A DNA stretch of 64,000 bases from Ascaris suum. Taxonomy: Eukaryota; Nematoda; Chromadorea; Rhabditida; Ascarididae. This document shows, piece after piece, positions 15,226 to 28,500 of the stretch. The DNA lies in the NCBI GenBank assembly GCA_013433145.1, contig CM024177.1:9946110-10010109 (forward strand). The letters run 5' to 3'. The translations under genes and the position numbers were made by a program. Each line of letters opens with the position of its first letter. The stretch's first letter is position 1. Below the pieces are notes generated by a model. The model searched no databases. It was not told the DNA's origin and saw only the letters and a program-made list of their open reading frames with translations.

Positions 15226-16095
15226 ATGAGTAACGAAGATATTTCAATAATGCTCGATAGATCTACGCTGCAAAGTACGAACAATGCAGGTTTCAGTCTA
15301 TCGACACCTTTTCAGCAAAAATCGAACACAATAAAGTATAGTGAAGTTCAAGCTCGACCTCAAGATAGCTAATAGCATCTGTAGTAGAGAGAACCTCACG
15401 TCCTAGCACATTAAAAAGCTGGTACCGAAAACTGATATTAACCTCTGATATTTTTTAAAGCAAAATGCTTAGCAACTATAATTTCTAGTATTTGGGAAAT
15501 ACATCATGGTCCTTCTAGTGAACATAAGCATCGTATGATAGGCAATAAATTTTGAGGTCATCATCAATGAGCTTAGTATCGCTCATAATGTTAGCAAAAA
15601 TATCGTTGACGTATAAGAGGGAACAAAATACGACCTAAAACATTTTCATCCGAGATATCTCTAGTGATTTGAGTGCGGCTGGGAGTAATTACCTGCGATA
15701 TTACTTGGAAAATTTGTTGCCATATAAAAACGTTGTGACCGATTTATGCACATGTTTTTTTTTCTTTTTAAATTCCTATAATATTGGTTACCTGTATATT
15801 CAATTATTTTGTTAGTATTCGTTTTTTTTTCTTTTTTTTTTTGCCAATTAAACGTGAGACAATTTTACTCAAATGCTCATTCTACTTGAATTTTTCACTT
15901 TTGTCTTGATGACAATTGCAATGAAAAAAGGGAGGTGCTATCCTTACTTGGTTGAATTTTTTTTTAAAATTAGATTAATGCTAATATCATCAAACTTCTC
16001 GTAGTTTCCAGTTCGAGAGGCATGAATTTTCTCGACCTTCGAGAATTCGATTCGATCACCGTGATCTTCATCAATTTGTCGATCGTCTCTATTGA
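15226..16095 (+). CDS. Possible small two-exon gene, unknown product
   Basis: A 48-codon frame at 15226-15372 begins MSNEDISIMLDRSTLQSTNN and has ordinary polar composition unlike the surrounding AT-rich DNA. It is preceded by a good acceptor (GGTTTCAG ending at 15192), which could be a trans-splice site. A second short frame at 16012-16095 follows a perfect acceptor (GTTTCCAG) and reads FERHEFSRPSRIRFDHRD to a stop. A phase-0 donor at GAA/GTTCAA (about 15345) would join them; a better-looking donor GTATAG (about 15336) is in the wrong phase, so an unseen middle exon is possible. An AATAAA at 16277-16282 follows. I recognise no family, and either piece may be real without the other. Confidence 0.33.
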
Positions 16096-16442
16096 TATGT
16101 GAAGTATTTGATCATATTTCTTTCTTCAATTCATTCCTATATCTATTATATTTTTTTATTTTTTTATCTTTTTCTTTTGAGTAATGCCTCATTTCTATCT
16201 TTTTCAACAATTTTTTTTTGCTTCAACATATTATTTGTGTACTATTTTCCTCATAATAATTTTTCTTTATTTCAGCAATAAAAATTTCTATCTTTAATAA
16301 TAGATTTTTTTTTTCAATATTATGCATAGAAAAAAATTTAAAGCGACTATTTATTTATTTTTGAATGCGGAAAAGTCTTGCAACGAAAATCAATAAGCGT
16401 TGAACAGCAATGAATAATATCACTTCTAATCAAGTATGAAAT

Positions 16443-16532
16443 ATTGCATTGCAGTCATGGGTTGTTGCAATGCAATCATGGGTTGTTGCAATGCAATCAT
16501 GGGTTATTGCAATGCAATCATAGGTTATACAT
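16443..16532. repeat. 21-bp tandem repeat, about four copies
   Basis: Units of the form GGGTTGTTGCAATGCAATCAT repeat about four times with single-base changes (G/A in the first and last units). Confidence 0.85.
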
Positions 16533-18457
16533 GGTGTCAAGCCGTTGCAGACGCATCACGAAGTTTAGTTGTATCAAAAAATTTGATAGAGTAATTTCGT
16601 TTTTATATTGACTGAAATATTTTATGCATTTTGCATTTTTGTTATTAAAATTGGAACATTAGGTTATTTGTAATCAATAGTAATTATTATTAGAGATATA
16701 ATAGCAATATTTTATTTATTTATTTATTTTTTTCAATATTATTTATTTATTTATTATTGTTTACTTCTATTATTAGTCGGATTCAATAAACTATTGAACG
16801 CATTATTGTAATTCAATAATTATGAGATAGTTTCTTTATTTTTAATTAATTTTATTATCTTGTAATTTTAGCCATTTATTAATTAATTTAATTAAGAATT
16901 AATTTCCGCTATAATCTGAAATCGCCCCATTTTTCGTAATCGCTAATATTTTTGCAATGAAATAATTTCGATCTTCTTTAGCCATTCGGTGAATTGAAGC
17001 GATAATTTAAAGACCTTTTTTTTCTTTTTTTTTCATGCGGATATAATGGAGATGAAACAAATGAAATAAATGCGAAAAAATATTGAAAATTATTGGCATA
17101 AATTGTGGGTTTTTTTTTTTTTTTTGAATTCCACTCATTTATTCGAGAATTCTCATAAGTTACCAACAACGAATTACATATATTTGATTTTTACTTTTAC
17201 ACGTTAATGAATCTAATCATTTTATTATTCAACTCTAAATAGAAGAATTTATTTTTCTATGATAGATAATTTTAGAATATTTGCAGAATTCTTTTTCGCA
17301 TATTCTATGCAAACGCCTATTAGAATATTTGAAAATTTATAATAATATAGCGGAATGAAAACAATATTGGGATGATCTCCATTAATAGGGCACTACGATC
17401 AAAGCTAGAAGCGGAACATACCGAATAGAAGTGAATAGAACTCAACAGATCCACGCCGATCTTTGACGAATCGATGGGTCATTAAGCGAATCAGGTGAAT
17501 AATACACCTGGAATAAGTGAGATAATTTGAATATTCAAATATTACATATTATCATAATCAATCAATCAATCAATCAATAACTATATACAATTATTAAATT
17601 CTTTTTTTTTTCTTTCACTATAGTCAATCATTGAGGATATTGTTTAATAAAATCAACAGCATTCACTATTGCAAACGATTGTGATTTCATCAGCGTTCTT
17701 CAACGTATTTCCAAAAAAAAAGTTTAGTTTCCCAGACTTTAAAGGGAAATCAAAATCGCTATTGCAAACGTTATGTTTCGTGAAATCGCCTTCGACTAAA
17801 GGATGAAGTACCACAAGCAAAAAGTCGACGCCATGATGTCTATCACCAATGAAATAAAGATGCCTATGGATTCATGATCAATTACTTCAATGAAATTTGA
17901 TTATTTTGCGCTAATAGAAAATAAGGTTGAAGTCATAAGAAGCTGAGGTTTCTGAATGTTCTTTTGGAAAGCATTGAATGAAACACCATGACTATAGATA
18001 ACGCAAAAAAAAAAACGACTGCTGTCTTACTATATGTTCTTATATCTCTAGTAGATTTGGAGTATCGACTTAGAGAGTTGTTCATTTTGGAATCCAAATT
18101 TTTTTTTTTGTGATCGTTTTATTTGGATTGAAACTAGTTAACTCTTTAATAGATGGGCTTCTACGAATGGATTACGGTAGACATGCTGATAAGTTGTGCT
18201 TGCAACTTATTTCCTCTCTATTAATCGATGCATAATTAATCAACACCGTTTAAAAAAAAACCACTATCAAGATATGACATTTACGCTTATTATTATTTTC
18301 CGCCTAGTATAATTTCCAGAGCAAATTTCGTTCGTTTTTTTTTTTCATTGCTTATCTCATTTTGCGATGTATTTTAGCTTTTTAGTTTATATTTTTCATG
18401 TGTCATCCGATGCGTTATATCTTTATTTTGTTCCATTTTTAACAACTTACTTTAATA

Positions 18458-18574
18458 ACTTTTAATTACTAAATGAATTAATTGTTTAATAATTAGGAAT
18501 ACTTATAAATTTAATCGATTACTTAATTACTTTTAATTACTAAATAAATTAATTGTTTAATACTTATAAAGCAA
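18458..18574. repeat. Tandem duplication, about 71 bp
   Basis: The segment starting ACTTTTAATTACTAAAT at 18458 recurs at about 18529 with one substitution and a small deletion in the second copy. Confidence 0.75.
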
Positions 18575-20109
18575 AAAATTTTTCTAAGTAAATAATTACA
18601 CTATTCAAAAAAAATAAGCATTTTTTTTTTGTAAGGTTATAATTTGATTAATGAATAATTATTCAAATTATAATAAAATATTTTCAACTGAGCTGATTCT
18701 CCGCTGTGAATAAATTTCATTTGTGATTTATTAGCGTCCTGTTCAGTTCTTTTCATCCATACCCTAACGTCTTTCATTTTTTTTTCACCCTGAATGCTCA
18801 TTGAAAATTTATTTTTTTTCTGAGGCTTACTTAGATCATAGTTAAATTGTAATAATTTAAATGACTAGTAGTAATGATATTCTGAAGGATGGAAACTTCA
18901 ATTATCCTATCTCAGATTCTTCTTATGTGTTTTAATACTCGCCGATTAGGCATATTCATATGTTAAAACCTATTATTTAAAGGATTCGAATCGATAATTC
19001 TCAATAATTTTGTGCAATTCGTTTCGTACAATTAGAGAAATTTAGCAAATGATTTATAAAGGATCTATAGGATAATATTGTGAATAATCTCTTAGCCATA
19101 TTTAATTGATTGTTATAGGGTGATAATCAATTAGATTAGATGGAATAATTGAGATTGAATAATTCTATATTCTGAAATGATTTATATATTCTATATTGAC
19201 CATATGTTCGTTTTAATTTATGAAAGTAGTTAGTTTAAAATTGCTTCTTTATTATGAGTTTAAAATCGTTTAGGTATAGCTTATTGCTGCAAAGTGATAT
19301 ACGTTAGACAATATGACTAGAATTAAGCAACGAAAGTTGGATAGTTCAATGATGGATAAGGCGACGAACGATGGATCAATAGAGACCGAAGAAGATCGCG
19401 ATCGTAGAGTTGATTGACTCCAAACAGCTGCGATATTAAGTTGAAGTTGATATCGGTGAATAATTGTATTTATAGTTAATATGCGCCTTGTTGCATCAAT
19501 TGTTTGTTGATATCATCAGTTGTATGGTAACAATACAAGAGTTGAGACACGGAATGAACCCGTTAAGGGGGAACGTCTTTATTAGTCGGATCGGCGATAT
19601 ACGGTGGACAATAGCGAACGATGGATTGTTTTCCCTTGGATAGAAAGAACGCCGACGCCGATAGCAATAATCAGCATCTCACTTCGTAGAGGATTCATTT
19701 TTCAAAAGTTATCTGAAGGCGAATTATTATAATTGTTTTATGTTTGTAGATTTGAATTCAATTAAACGACATTCATTTTATATTTCTTCGATTCTTTTTT
19801 TTTCTCTTTTTTTTTTCTCATATTTTTCATTAAAAGAAATTAAAAATTAAAATTGATATTATTTTAAAAGAATTTTATAATTTTTAATATTATTTTTATA
19901 ATAAAAGTAAATTTAAATATGAAATTATTATTATTTTTTTTAATGAGAGAATTTATTATTATTTAAAAAAAATCTTTTTTCTTTTATTTTCCACAAGTTA
20001 TTTGATTTTCTTTTTAGTTTTTTTTTTTTTTTTTGAGTGGTTGTTTTTTTCTTAATAGTTTTTGTATTAATGAAATATTTATCTCATCTTTCTTTATCTT
20101 TTCTTTAAT

Positions 20110-20209
<100 letters not shown>

Positions 20210-21845
20210 TTGAAGTATTATAGTTTATTGTTTGAATTACAATTTTGAAAGATCAAGTAAAAATCAATGAAAAAAGAAAAAGTTTTTCTTTTTTTTTAAC
20301 AAATTTGTATTTTCCAAGAATTCTCTATGAAGAGGTTGATATAGGCTTTTATATAAATGTAGAATTATTCAAATTCATATGATACTGTTCAACAACTTGT
20401 GAAATTTCTTAATTTATATGCTCTGTGGATTTGCTTGATGGGTGGAATGAGAGGGGGAGAGGGGGGAGGGCGAAGTTGGATTTTCTCCTTCCACTCTCCT
20501 ATGACCCCTTCGCCATCCTCTTTTATTCCTCTCTCCTCAATATGCTAAAAATCAGGCGTATAAGTTCGCTATAACTATGCATAACCCATTAAAATGGTTT
20601 CTACAGTGTATGTGTTGGTATATAAACTCATTTGTTCATTGTTGTTTCGTTATTTATGAACGGTATTATCGTTTTTGTTATTGCTGTAATTGTTTTATGT
20701 CTGTAATGCTTATATAGTAATGAATTTGATAACTAATTAAGAATATTTAAAGTAGTAATAATTTCTATACTTAATTTAATTATATATGAAAAAATTTTAT
20801 TTATTTCACGTTTATTGATGTTGTTTATTTTTTTTTGAATTTAGAGGTCGTAATTACTATCATCAGTTGTAATTAGTATTGTAATGTAATTAATGCATGT
20901 AATTGATTGATTATGAACAATCAATAAGAATAGGAAACTATCGAAATTTCGAATTTATTGTGTTTCTGACATTCGTCGTTTCGTATTGGTTACTGTGCGG
21001 TGGTTTGTGAGTAAGCTCCGACCAGACTCCGAAGCTCCGTCCAGCTTATGAGCCAGCCACTCGTCAGGATAAGGGTGGTAGAGTAAGTCCAGTCTCTCTT
21101 CCTAAACCATGGAGTGAATCGACTCCTCAATGTCCGATGAGCAGCGCTAATCTTCATGCAACCTGAGAGCTTTTAACCGGATATGGGAAACAAACATATT
21201 GGAGAGACATTTACTCGTAATGAACCGTTGTTAATTGAAATAAAGTAAAACTCATTTTTAAGTTTTTATTCTCTCAAAAGTTTTTTTTTTTTTAATTGAG
21301 AAATTTTTCAAAACCGATTGAAATTTCATGGAAAATATTCATTAAGCGTAAATTTTTATGAAAATTTTCTATTCTTATAAATTTTTTAAACGTTAATTTA
21401 TGTGCGTTTTATTATTATTTTTGTTTTATAATTATTTCCAAAAAAAAAAAGAAAAAAAAATCATTTTTTTTTTCAAATTGTAATATTTTCTTATGATTTA
21501 TTTTTTTTTTTTTAGCTTCCAAGAATTTTTCTTTAAAATATTTATTTCTTTTATTGTTAATTGAATAAATTTGTTTAATTAATAAAATTTTATCAATTAT
21601 TGTTATTTACATATTCACATGAAATGTTACGACGTTTATGAACGTAAATGTTCATATCTACCGTAAATATCGATTGATTGTGAACAGGTGAATACGATCG
21701 ATGATTATATATTGATCTCTAGTCGTTTATGATTCATTGCATAGGTGAAAATAATCGAAAGAAAGAAAAGCATAGACTCGCATCGAAATTTTTGTAGTGG
21801 TCATCAAAATTTATATTTGGCTATCATTTTCTTCCTTGACCACAA

Positions 21846-21926
21846 TGTCCACTCAACAGCAAATCACAATACGTGCTGGAATGAAATCTTGTCTTTTGGA
21901 GGCGATAATTAACTCATTTAGTCAGG
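21846..21926 (+). other. Possible upstream exon or uORF of the WDR44 gene
   Basis: A 27-codon frame MSTQQQITIRAGMKSCLLEA.. runs into a consensus donor (CAG/GTATGT). It cannot be the in-frame N-terminus of the WDR44 protein, because the main frame has a TAA between the next acceptor (22520) and the ATG at 22544. If spliced there it would give an out-of-frame upstream ORF overlapping the main start. It may also belong to another gene or be chance. Confidence 0.25.
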
Positions 21927-22510
21927 TATGTAATTAATGAATTTGGAATGCCCTTTGCAAGAATTTTCACCGTTTTTTTTTTGGGAGGGGGGGGGGGTGA
22001 CGGTCCAGTCGGATGGTAGATAACATTCGCTAAATGGGGCAGACTGTTCAGGCGGATTAGATTTTGAAGGTTAGCCGAAGGAATGGGTGGTGTAGGTGTA
22101 CGAACACGAATTGTAAGCGCCAGTGACGGATTCACTGAGAATCGTTTATGAATTGTGAATGTTTGTGAAGTACAGGTAAGTCAGGTGTCGGTTAGGTCAA
22201 GTTGGTTGTGGAATGAATTACAGTGACTGGTCAAGCACTTTTAATTATTAGTTAGTCTTGTGCAACTACTTTGAATTCTTTCAAATCCCAGGTGAATTTA
22301 ATGATTTTTGCCTTTCTTCTGACGATGGTTTTTTAACTCGGTCCAAAGTTTTTGCATTCGTCATAGTTTGAGAGGCTAAAGTAGGCGAGCCCTCTTTCTC
22401 CTTCTCCATCCCCATCAATCCTTCCTCCTTCCTTCATCGATCGCATAATGAGGTTTTTGCTCGTGAAATTTTATTTGAATTCATGAATATTCTGTGTTAT
22501 TTGATGCATT

Positions 22511-22520
22511 TATTTTGCAG
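22511..22520 (+). promoter_or_regulatory. Probable trans-splice acceptor of the WDR44 gene
   Basis: TATTTTGCAG ends 23 nt before the ATG at 22544. The only in-frame codon upstream is a stop, so this is either a spliced-leader site or the acceptor of a non-coding first exon. Confidence 0.45.
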
Positions 22521-22543
22521 CAGAAATTATTGGGTAAACGAGT

Positions 22544-25500
22544 ATGTCCTCATCGAGTAGTGATGAGTTCGAAGATGCGGAGGATGGCTTGGGTCCATTG
22601 CCTGATATGACCCATTCGTCATTGCAACCATTCGCCGTTGTCACTCCACATCGTGAGAGTGCATCAGTGTTGCATGCATCACGAGGTTTGAATGAATCGA
22701 TGGAAAGACGTATGGAGATTGGTGGCATACAACCGTCCACTTCAGTTCATGTGAATATGATTTCACCAAGTTCGTTATCACCACAACTTGGCAAGGTAAT
22801 CGTGTTTTCGTTATGAAAGAGTAGGCTGTAATTGATGGAGGATGGCTAGCTCGTGCTAGAGGTGCGCACCGGATATACCATTGAGGGGGGGGGGGGGGGG
22901 ACAACGCTAATTTATTGGACATGAATATTTCATTGTTGAATGCAAATACTATTTGATTACAATGAAGCGAATATAATTGTTATTACTTATTAGTATACAT
23001 ATTTAGTGCAAATAACTCTGCAAATATGAATAAAACTCAGCATTAATTTGCATATATGATTATGTTTGCTTCGTTGTTTCTATAATATTGCTAGTAGTAT
23101 TATAGCTTGTTGAGGTGTTTGAATTATTTCTAGGCTCCTTTGATACGTAATTATAGAGTTTCATCAACGAAACCTGGAACGTTTTTTTTTGTGAGCAGAG
23201 TTACAACATATTTACGCTTGGATGTAGTCCAGAATGAGGTTAGGCTTGACTACCTTAGACGAAAAGGTCCTCACGAGAATAGGGTGGTCATGAGCGATGA
23301 TGGTCTTTCAAGGTTAAGGCATCTCTAAGCCTCGAACCATTCGAATGTCGATGATAGTGGTTGAGAGCTCCTAAGGATCGGGGATTTCCGTTGTTTCTGA
23401 TCTGCTGCAACCAAACGTTTAGCGTTATGAATTAATTGTAATTTATACGCCTTATGATTGTCATCGGCTGGACCTTTGTTGAGGTAAATTATTACCCATA
23501 TTACCCGTTCAGCAGTGGAATATATGACTGGCATGGATTGCTTTAATTGGCTTGTTTTGTACTTCCAAAGGAATTGATGTTGGTATTGTGATTCGTCAGT
23601 GATTCATTATGGTGGGGCTGGGGGGTGGGGGGTGGGGGGGGGGGTGGAGAGGTTTATGTAATCAAATTGTGCCATAAAACGAAGAAAGGGAGACTGTTAG
23701 TGAATATTTTAAGCACACGTTTTCGTCTACTTTTAAATTCTTCACTCGTGATTTTATTAGAACGATTATTTATAGACGGATATTTCATCAGCGTCTCGAC
23801 GTGGTCGTTTAAATATTCTTCGTGGTCGTATGAGGAGTGAATTCGGAGGTAGTGGAATGGGAGGCAATATGATTAGCGGTTCCACAGAAGACGATACAGG
23901 TTCAACAAGTGAGAGCGCGTCGTTAGCATCATGGGGTCGGAATTTATTGATGGAACATTCAGCTCTTAGCGTTGGTCCATTTTTTCCCGCAGATTCGATG
24001 AGCACTAAGGCATTCTCGGCTACTTCATCCACACTTGAACACTCACAGTGAGTTGATTTTTTCTTTTTTTTTCTTCTTCTATGAATCAGTTTTGTTATGA
24101 TTGAAATTAATATTAGTCAAAGTATGCTGATAACGATAATTAAATTACCTGTTGATTAATTTTATCATTTCGAACGAGAGATCATTACGATCTCGGCCAT
24201 CTTTTCCGGAGAATTTTGTATATATTTACTGAACATCGATTTCGATTGAAGACGGTTAATTTACTCGATTTAGTGATCTAGCTATCGTATTTCCTTCTGG
24301 GCTGAATTGTTTTCTGGAGACGTTGAATAGAAGTTTTGATAAATTGCATTAAAAATTTTGCTTTTTTTGCATTTATGTAATGGCATACATTGGGTGTAAT
24401 CTTTTCCATGTCTTTCCATTAATGTTAAAATCGAAAAATTTTTTTTTGCTGTTAGAAATATTTCATGAAAATTTTCTATATTTCACTAAACGTCGATATA
24501 TGCAACATAAGTTATTGTATATCGGTATATATTGTGAGTAGTTGTGTGTGAAAAAGAGAAAGTTATTGTACAAGTGTTTTTTCTTTTTTTTTTCTCTTCA
24601 GCCTTAATATGATATTCATTTTGTAGGTTAATAATCGTAGCTAAAGCTTTAACTCTACACACCTTCGAACCAAGATGCTTCATTTAATAATTTTATTTAA
24701 TTAACCAGTTGAGCTAGCTCGTGCATTCCAATACTTGTTAGCCATCACGAATTGTATATCAAGTATTATTGATTCAGTCGTAATTTCAGCACTTTGGGCA
24801 TGCTGACGAATGAAACTTTACCACCACTACAGCAAAGGGTATCGGAATCAAATGCATTTCCAACATCACCTCCACCTCCATCGGAGCCACCGCCTCCATT
24901 ACCTCTTTCACCTTGTTCGAATTGCGTGAACAATGTTCGTATACCACCCCCAAATTCAGTTCCACCACCATTGCCTCCAAGGAAACCTGCATTGAGGTTA
25001 CCGGCTGCTTTGCCGCCTCAGCAGATTGCATCTATCATTCCTGAAAGGTATGCATATCGTTTAAGTGATATGTGACATCTTTATTGGTTGGGTCCTCGTT
25101 GGAATACAGTGATCGAGTTAAACTGTTTTTATTATATGGTGATGCGAGACGCATATAATAAAAGCGAATGATCTAGCTGATTGGCAGTATGGGATTATAC
25201 TTCTTTTTCTATTACCAGCGAATCTGTTCCTTATATCACGTTATCTCACATTATTGCTATCTCATTTTCTTTGAAAAAACCCTATCCATGTTTGTAAGCC
25301 TGGACCTGATAAGCTCTTACCTTTGTATATTGGAAGGCCACTTACCTGAGAGGAGATTATATCGCTGCTTTTTTGACTGTTTTCTATCCATTGCCGTGAA
25401 AGAAAAGGTATATCTGATTTTCTGAATAATGAGCTTAAGCATCAAAAAATCAATGGAAGCTTTCATGAGATGTCAAGATTTTTCTTATTTAATTCATCTG

Positions 25501-28500
25501 AGCAGAATTTTATTTGTGAGGGATCGATGTTTAAGTGGCTTAGAATTGCCAATTTGGAAGGTTATCGACCTGTTATTACTTTTTTGAAGAGAAGTTCTAT
25601 ATATTGATTAAGTGGAGCTGAACATTTTTTTTTTCAGCGTTAAGCCTGCTTCAGCTACACAATCACCAATAAGCGATAACGAACAGTCAACAATGCAGTA
25701 AGATTTTTTTATTGGATAATAACTTCTCGTAATTGTTTATAAAAGTGGTGTTCTTTTGACATAGGTATTTAGTAAGATATGGTTGATAAAATTGAATTCA
25801 CGGTACTGATAAGCTGACGTAAAACGATCATAAAACGTTGACATTTTGATGTAATGCGTGATCTATATGGACCGATCTTCGCACCTCTTTCAACCATGCC
25901 CCATCCAAACCTCGCGATGCCCCTCATCATTCCTGCTCACCTTTTTTTTCATCAGTTTCACGAGAACTTCTGGCCAACATTCAGAAGAGGTGATTCTCTC
26001 CGCATCGTTCGATTAAAGAAGTTACTTCATTTCGCACCTGTCTCCCATAGGATTTCTTTCCCATCGCATTCTTCTTACTTCCATTTCGTATTTATCTCGT
26101 GGCTGTTTTATCTAAACAAGCTTTTCTCTTCTTGTTTCTCTTTATTTTCTGTTTTACCTATTTGTGCGCAGGAGAACTTCCTTCTGCTCCCTCACTTGTC
26201 ACCCTCATTCTATGATGGTTTAGCGCATTCCCTGATTTCTATGGAAATTGAGGAAAGTTAAAGAGGCCCTCATGCGGCGTGAGGTTGAGTTGTATAGATA
26301 GCAGCGGAAGTTGTTTGTATTTGACATTGAAATCTTCCATAAATATTGCGTCTAGCTTTTGATATACAGATTACAGCTAGTGTTACCGTTCAGGACATCG
26401 AACGGCTTTCCAGAGCTGTCGAATAGTCACTGAATCTTCGATGGCTTTAAACTTGAAAATCTTCAAATTTCAAAGGCTTTGAACGGAACTTGTTTTTTTT
26501 TTTTTTTGTTAAGGGAGGTTGAGGGAGGGGAAGAGCTAATTAACAACGTCGACGATTCCATCGGGTTGTTGTGCAACGATATGGGCTGATTTGTTTTGAT
26601 TATTTGGCAACCTATGTCAGAGAACAATAGAATGCATCCGCCGATTTCGGGCAAATTGAAATATATGAATTTCTTTTATCCTAGTGATAGCTTAATGAAC
26701 TATTATCCTAGTGACCTATCAATGATAACGGTTATTTCATAGTTTTAACGGAAGTTCCACATCTTTGTTTCACAGTACGCTAATCGTGTACAAATGGAAA
26801 TTTAAATCTCATTGGGGAAGGAAATATTGTTGGAGATGAAATGAAATTTTTCATTGTTTATTTCAAGCAGATATAAAAATGAGCACTTAAAGACAATCTG
26901 CAAAATTTTCCTCTCAATCAATGTCACAGTAGCGGAGATAAAGCATTTCAAGCTATGTTGAAGATACATTTAATATCGAATATGTTTATTGTTGTTGTTG
27001 TTGTTGTTGTTGTTTTTTTCTCTCTCTCTACATGATTTCCTCTTATTTTTATTCGATTGAATTTATTTATGTCTTCAATTAAAAATGCACTCCATATGAG
27101 CCGAAGTTTTGATTCCGTTACGCATTTTAGGCGGCGATATTCGGATATTTATTATCATATTCTATATGAATTTGTGGATGGATCACATAGATGTTAGGCA
27201 CATTTGATCATTGATTTTTCTGCATTTGAAAAAGCAATCAATTGCTGAATACATCAAACATGTTCATCGAGAGGATTATATTGTCTGAGAAATGGAATAA
27301 ATAATTGTGCGTTTAAATGATTAATTTGAAGCATCAAATCGCATGTTGCTTTTCTAATACAAATGCGGAATTATTGCGAAAATATTTGCATACGAGAGGG
27401 TAGCATACCGACTCATACTAGATCATTGGTATTACTATGAGTGTGTTTTGGTCCAAATTCTTTTCCGCAATATTTTTTTTTTTTTTTTTTTTTTTTTTTG
27501 CTTCAGGAATGATTCGACATTATCGGTGAATAGCTATGCACGACGTCGAGGACATGCAAAAACAAATTCATTAGATCGAGGTTTAAGCCTAGCAAAGAGT
27601 ATGAAGACGGGACCTTTTCCACCACCATCCAACAAGAGCAACTCATTGAAGAGGGAATGCTCAACTGATGCCGCTGATGTAAATTCGTTTTTATCGCTCG
27701 ATGGAGGAGAGGAAGATCTAAGGAATAGTGATGCACAAGGAATTATCCATCAAATCACATCTTCCATCCTTAACGATGAACCTCTAAAGTATGTTGATAT
27801 TATTTAATGCGGCTGAATCTATACAAGACAAGTTTATTACGGCTTAGAATATTAGCATATGCTGTATTTATTTGTTTGAGTTTGAATGCATCTAGATAAA
27901 TAGTTAAAACATTTTTTAAAGCATTTATGTAATTTAAGGCTATATTTATCCTTACTTTTTATCTCTATCATTATATAATTAATATTATCTTTTCATCACT
28001 TTTTTTCGTGCTCTCTGGGATTTTGAATTCCATTTGTACATTTTGTTTATTACTTTATTCGTTAGTATATAGTATATTTCAATCATTTTTTCACTGCATA
28101 ATTAGCCCATGTTGTTTATTCTGGAAAAGTATTTAATCGATAACATGGGTAAGACCATCAGTACCCTTTTTTTCCCTGTCAAGTATAGAAACTTTACAGG
28201 GAGGAGTCATCGTCATCGGATTCACCATCTCGATTAGCAAATAATGGTCGGCTTTCGGCAGTAGGCGAAGAGCAACTAAGTGCTGCACCAGCATCATTAT
28301 CGGCATCACCAACATCCGTCAAGGTAGAGAACAAAACTGAGACATTAGCGCCGCCGCCGCTTCCACAGGAATCGAAGAAAATCGAAGTGGAAAGTTTGAA
28401 GAGTGCGAATGTTTGTGTTGGTGATATAACGGTAAAGTCATTTTTTAAAGCGCCGATTAGAAAATTTCAAAGAACTTAGAGAAAATATTCTTTGAAATAA

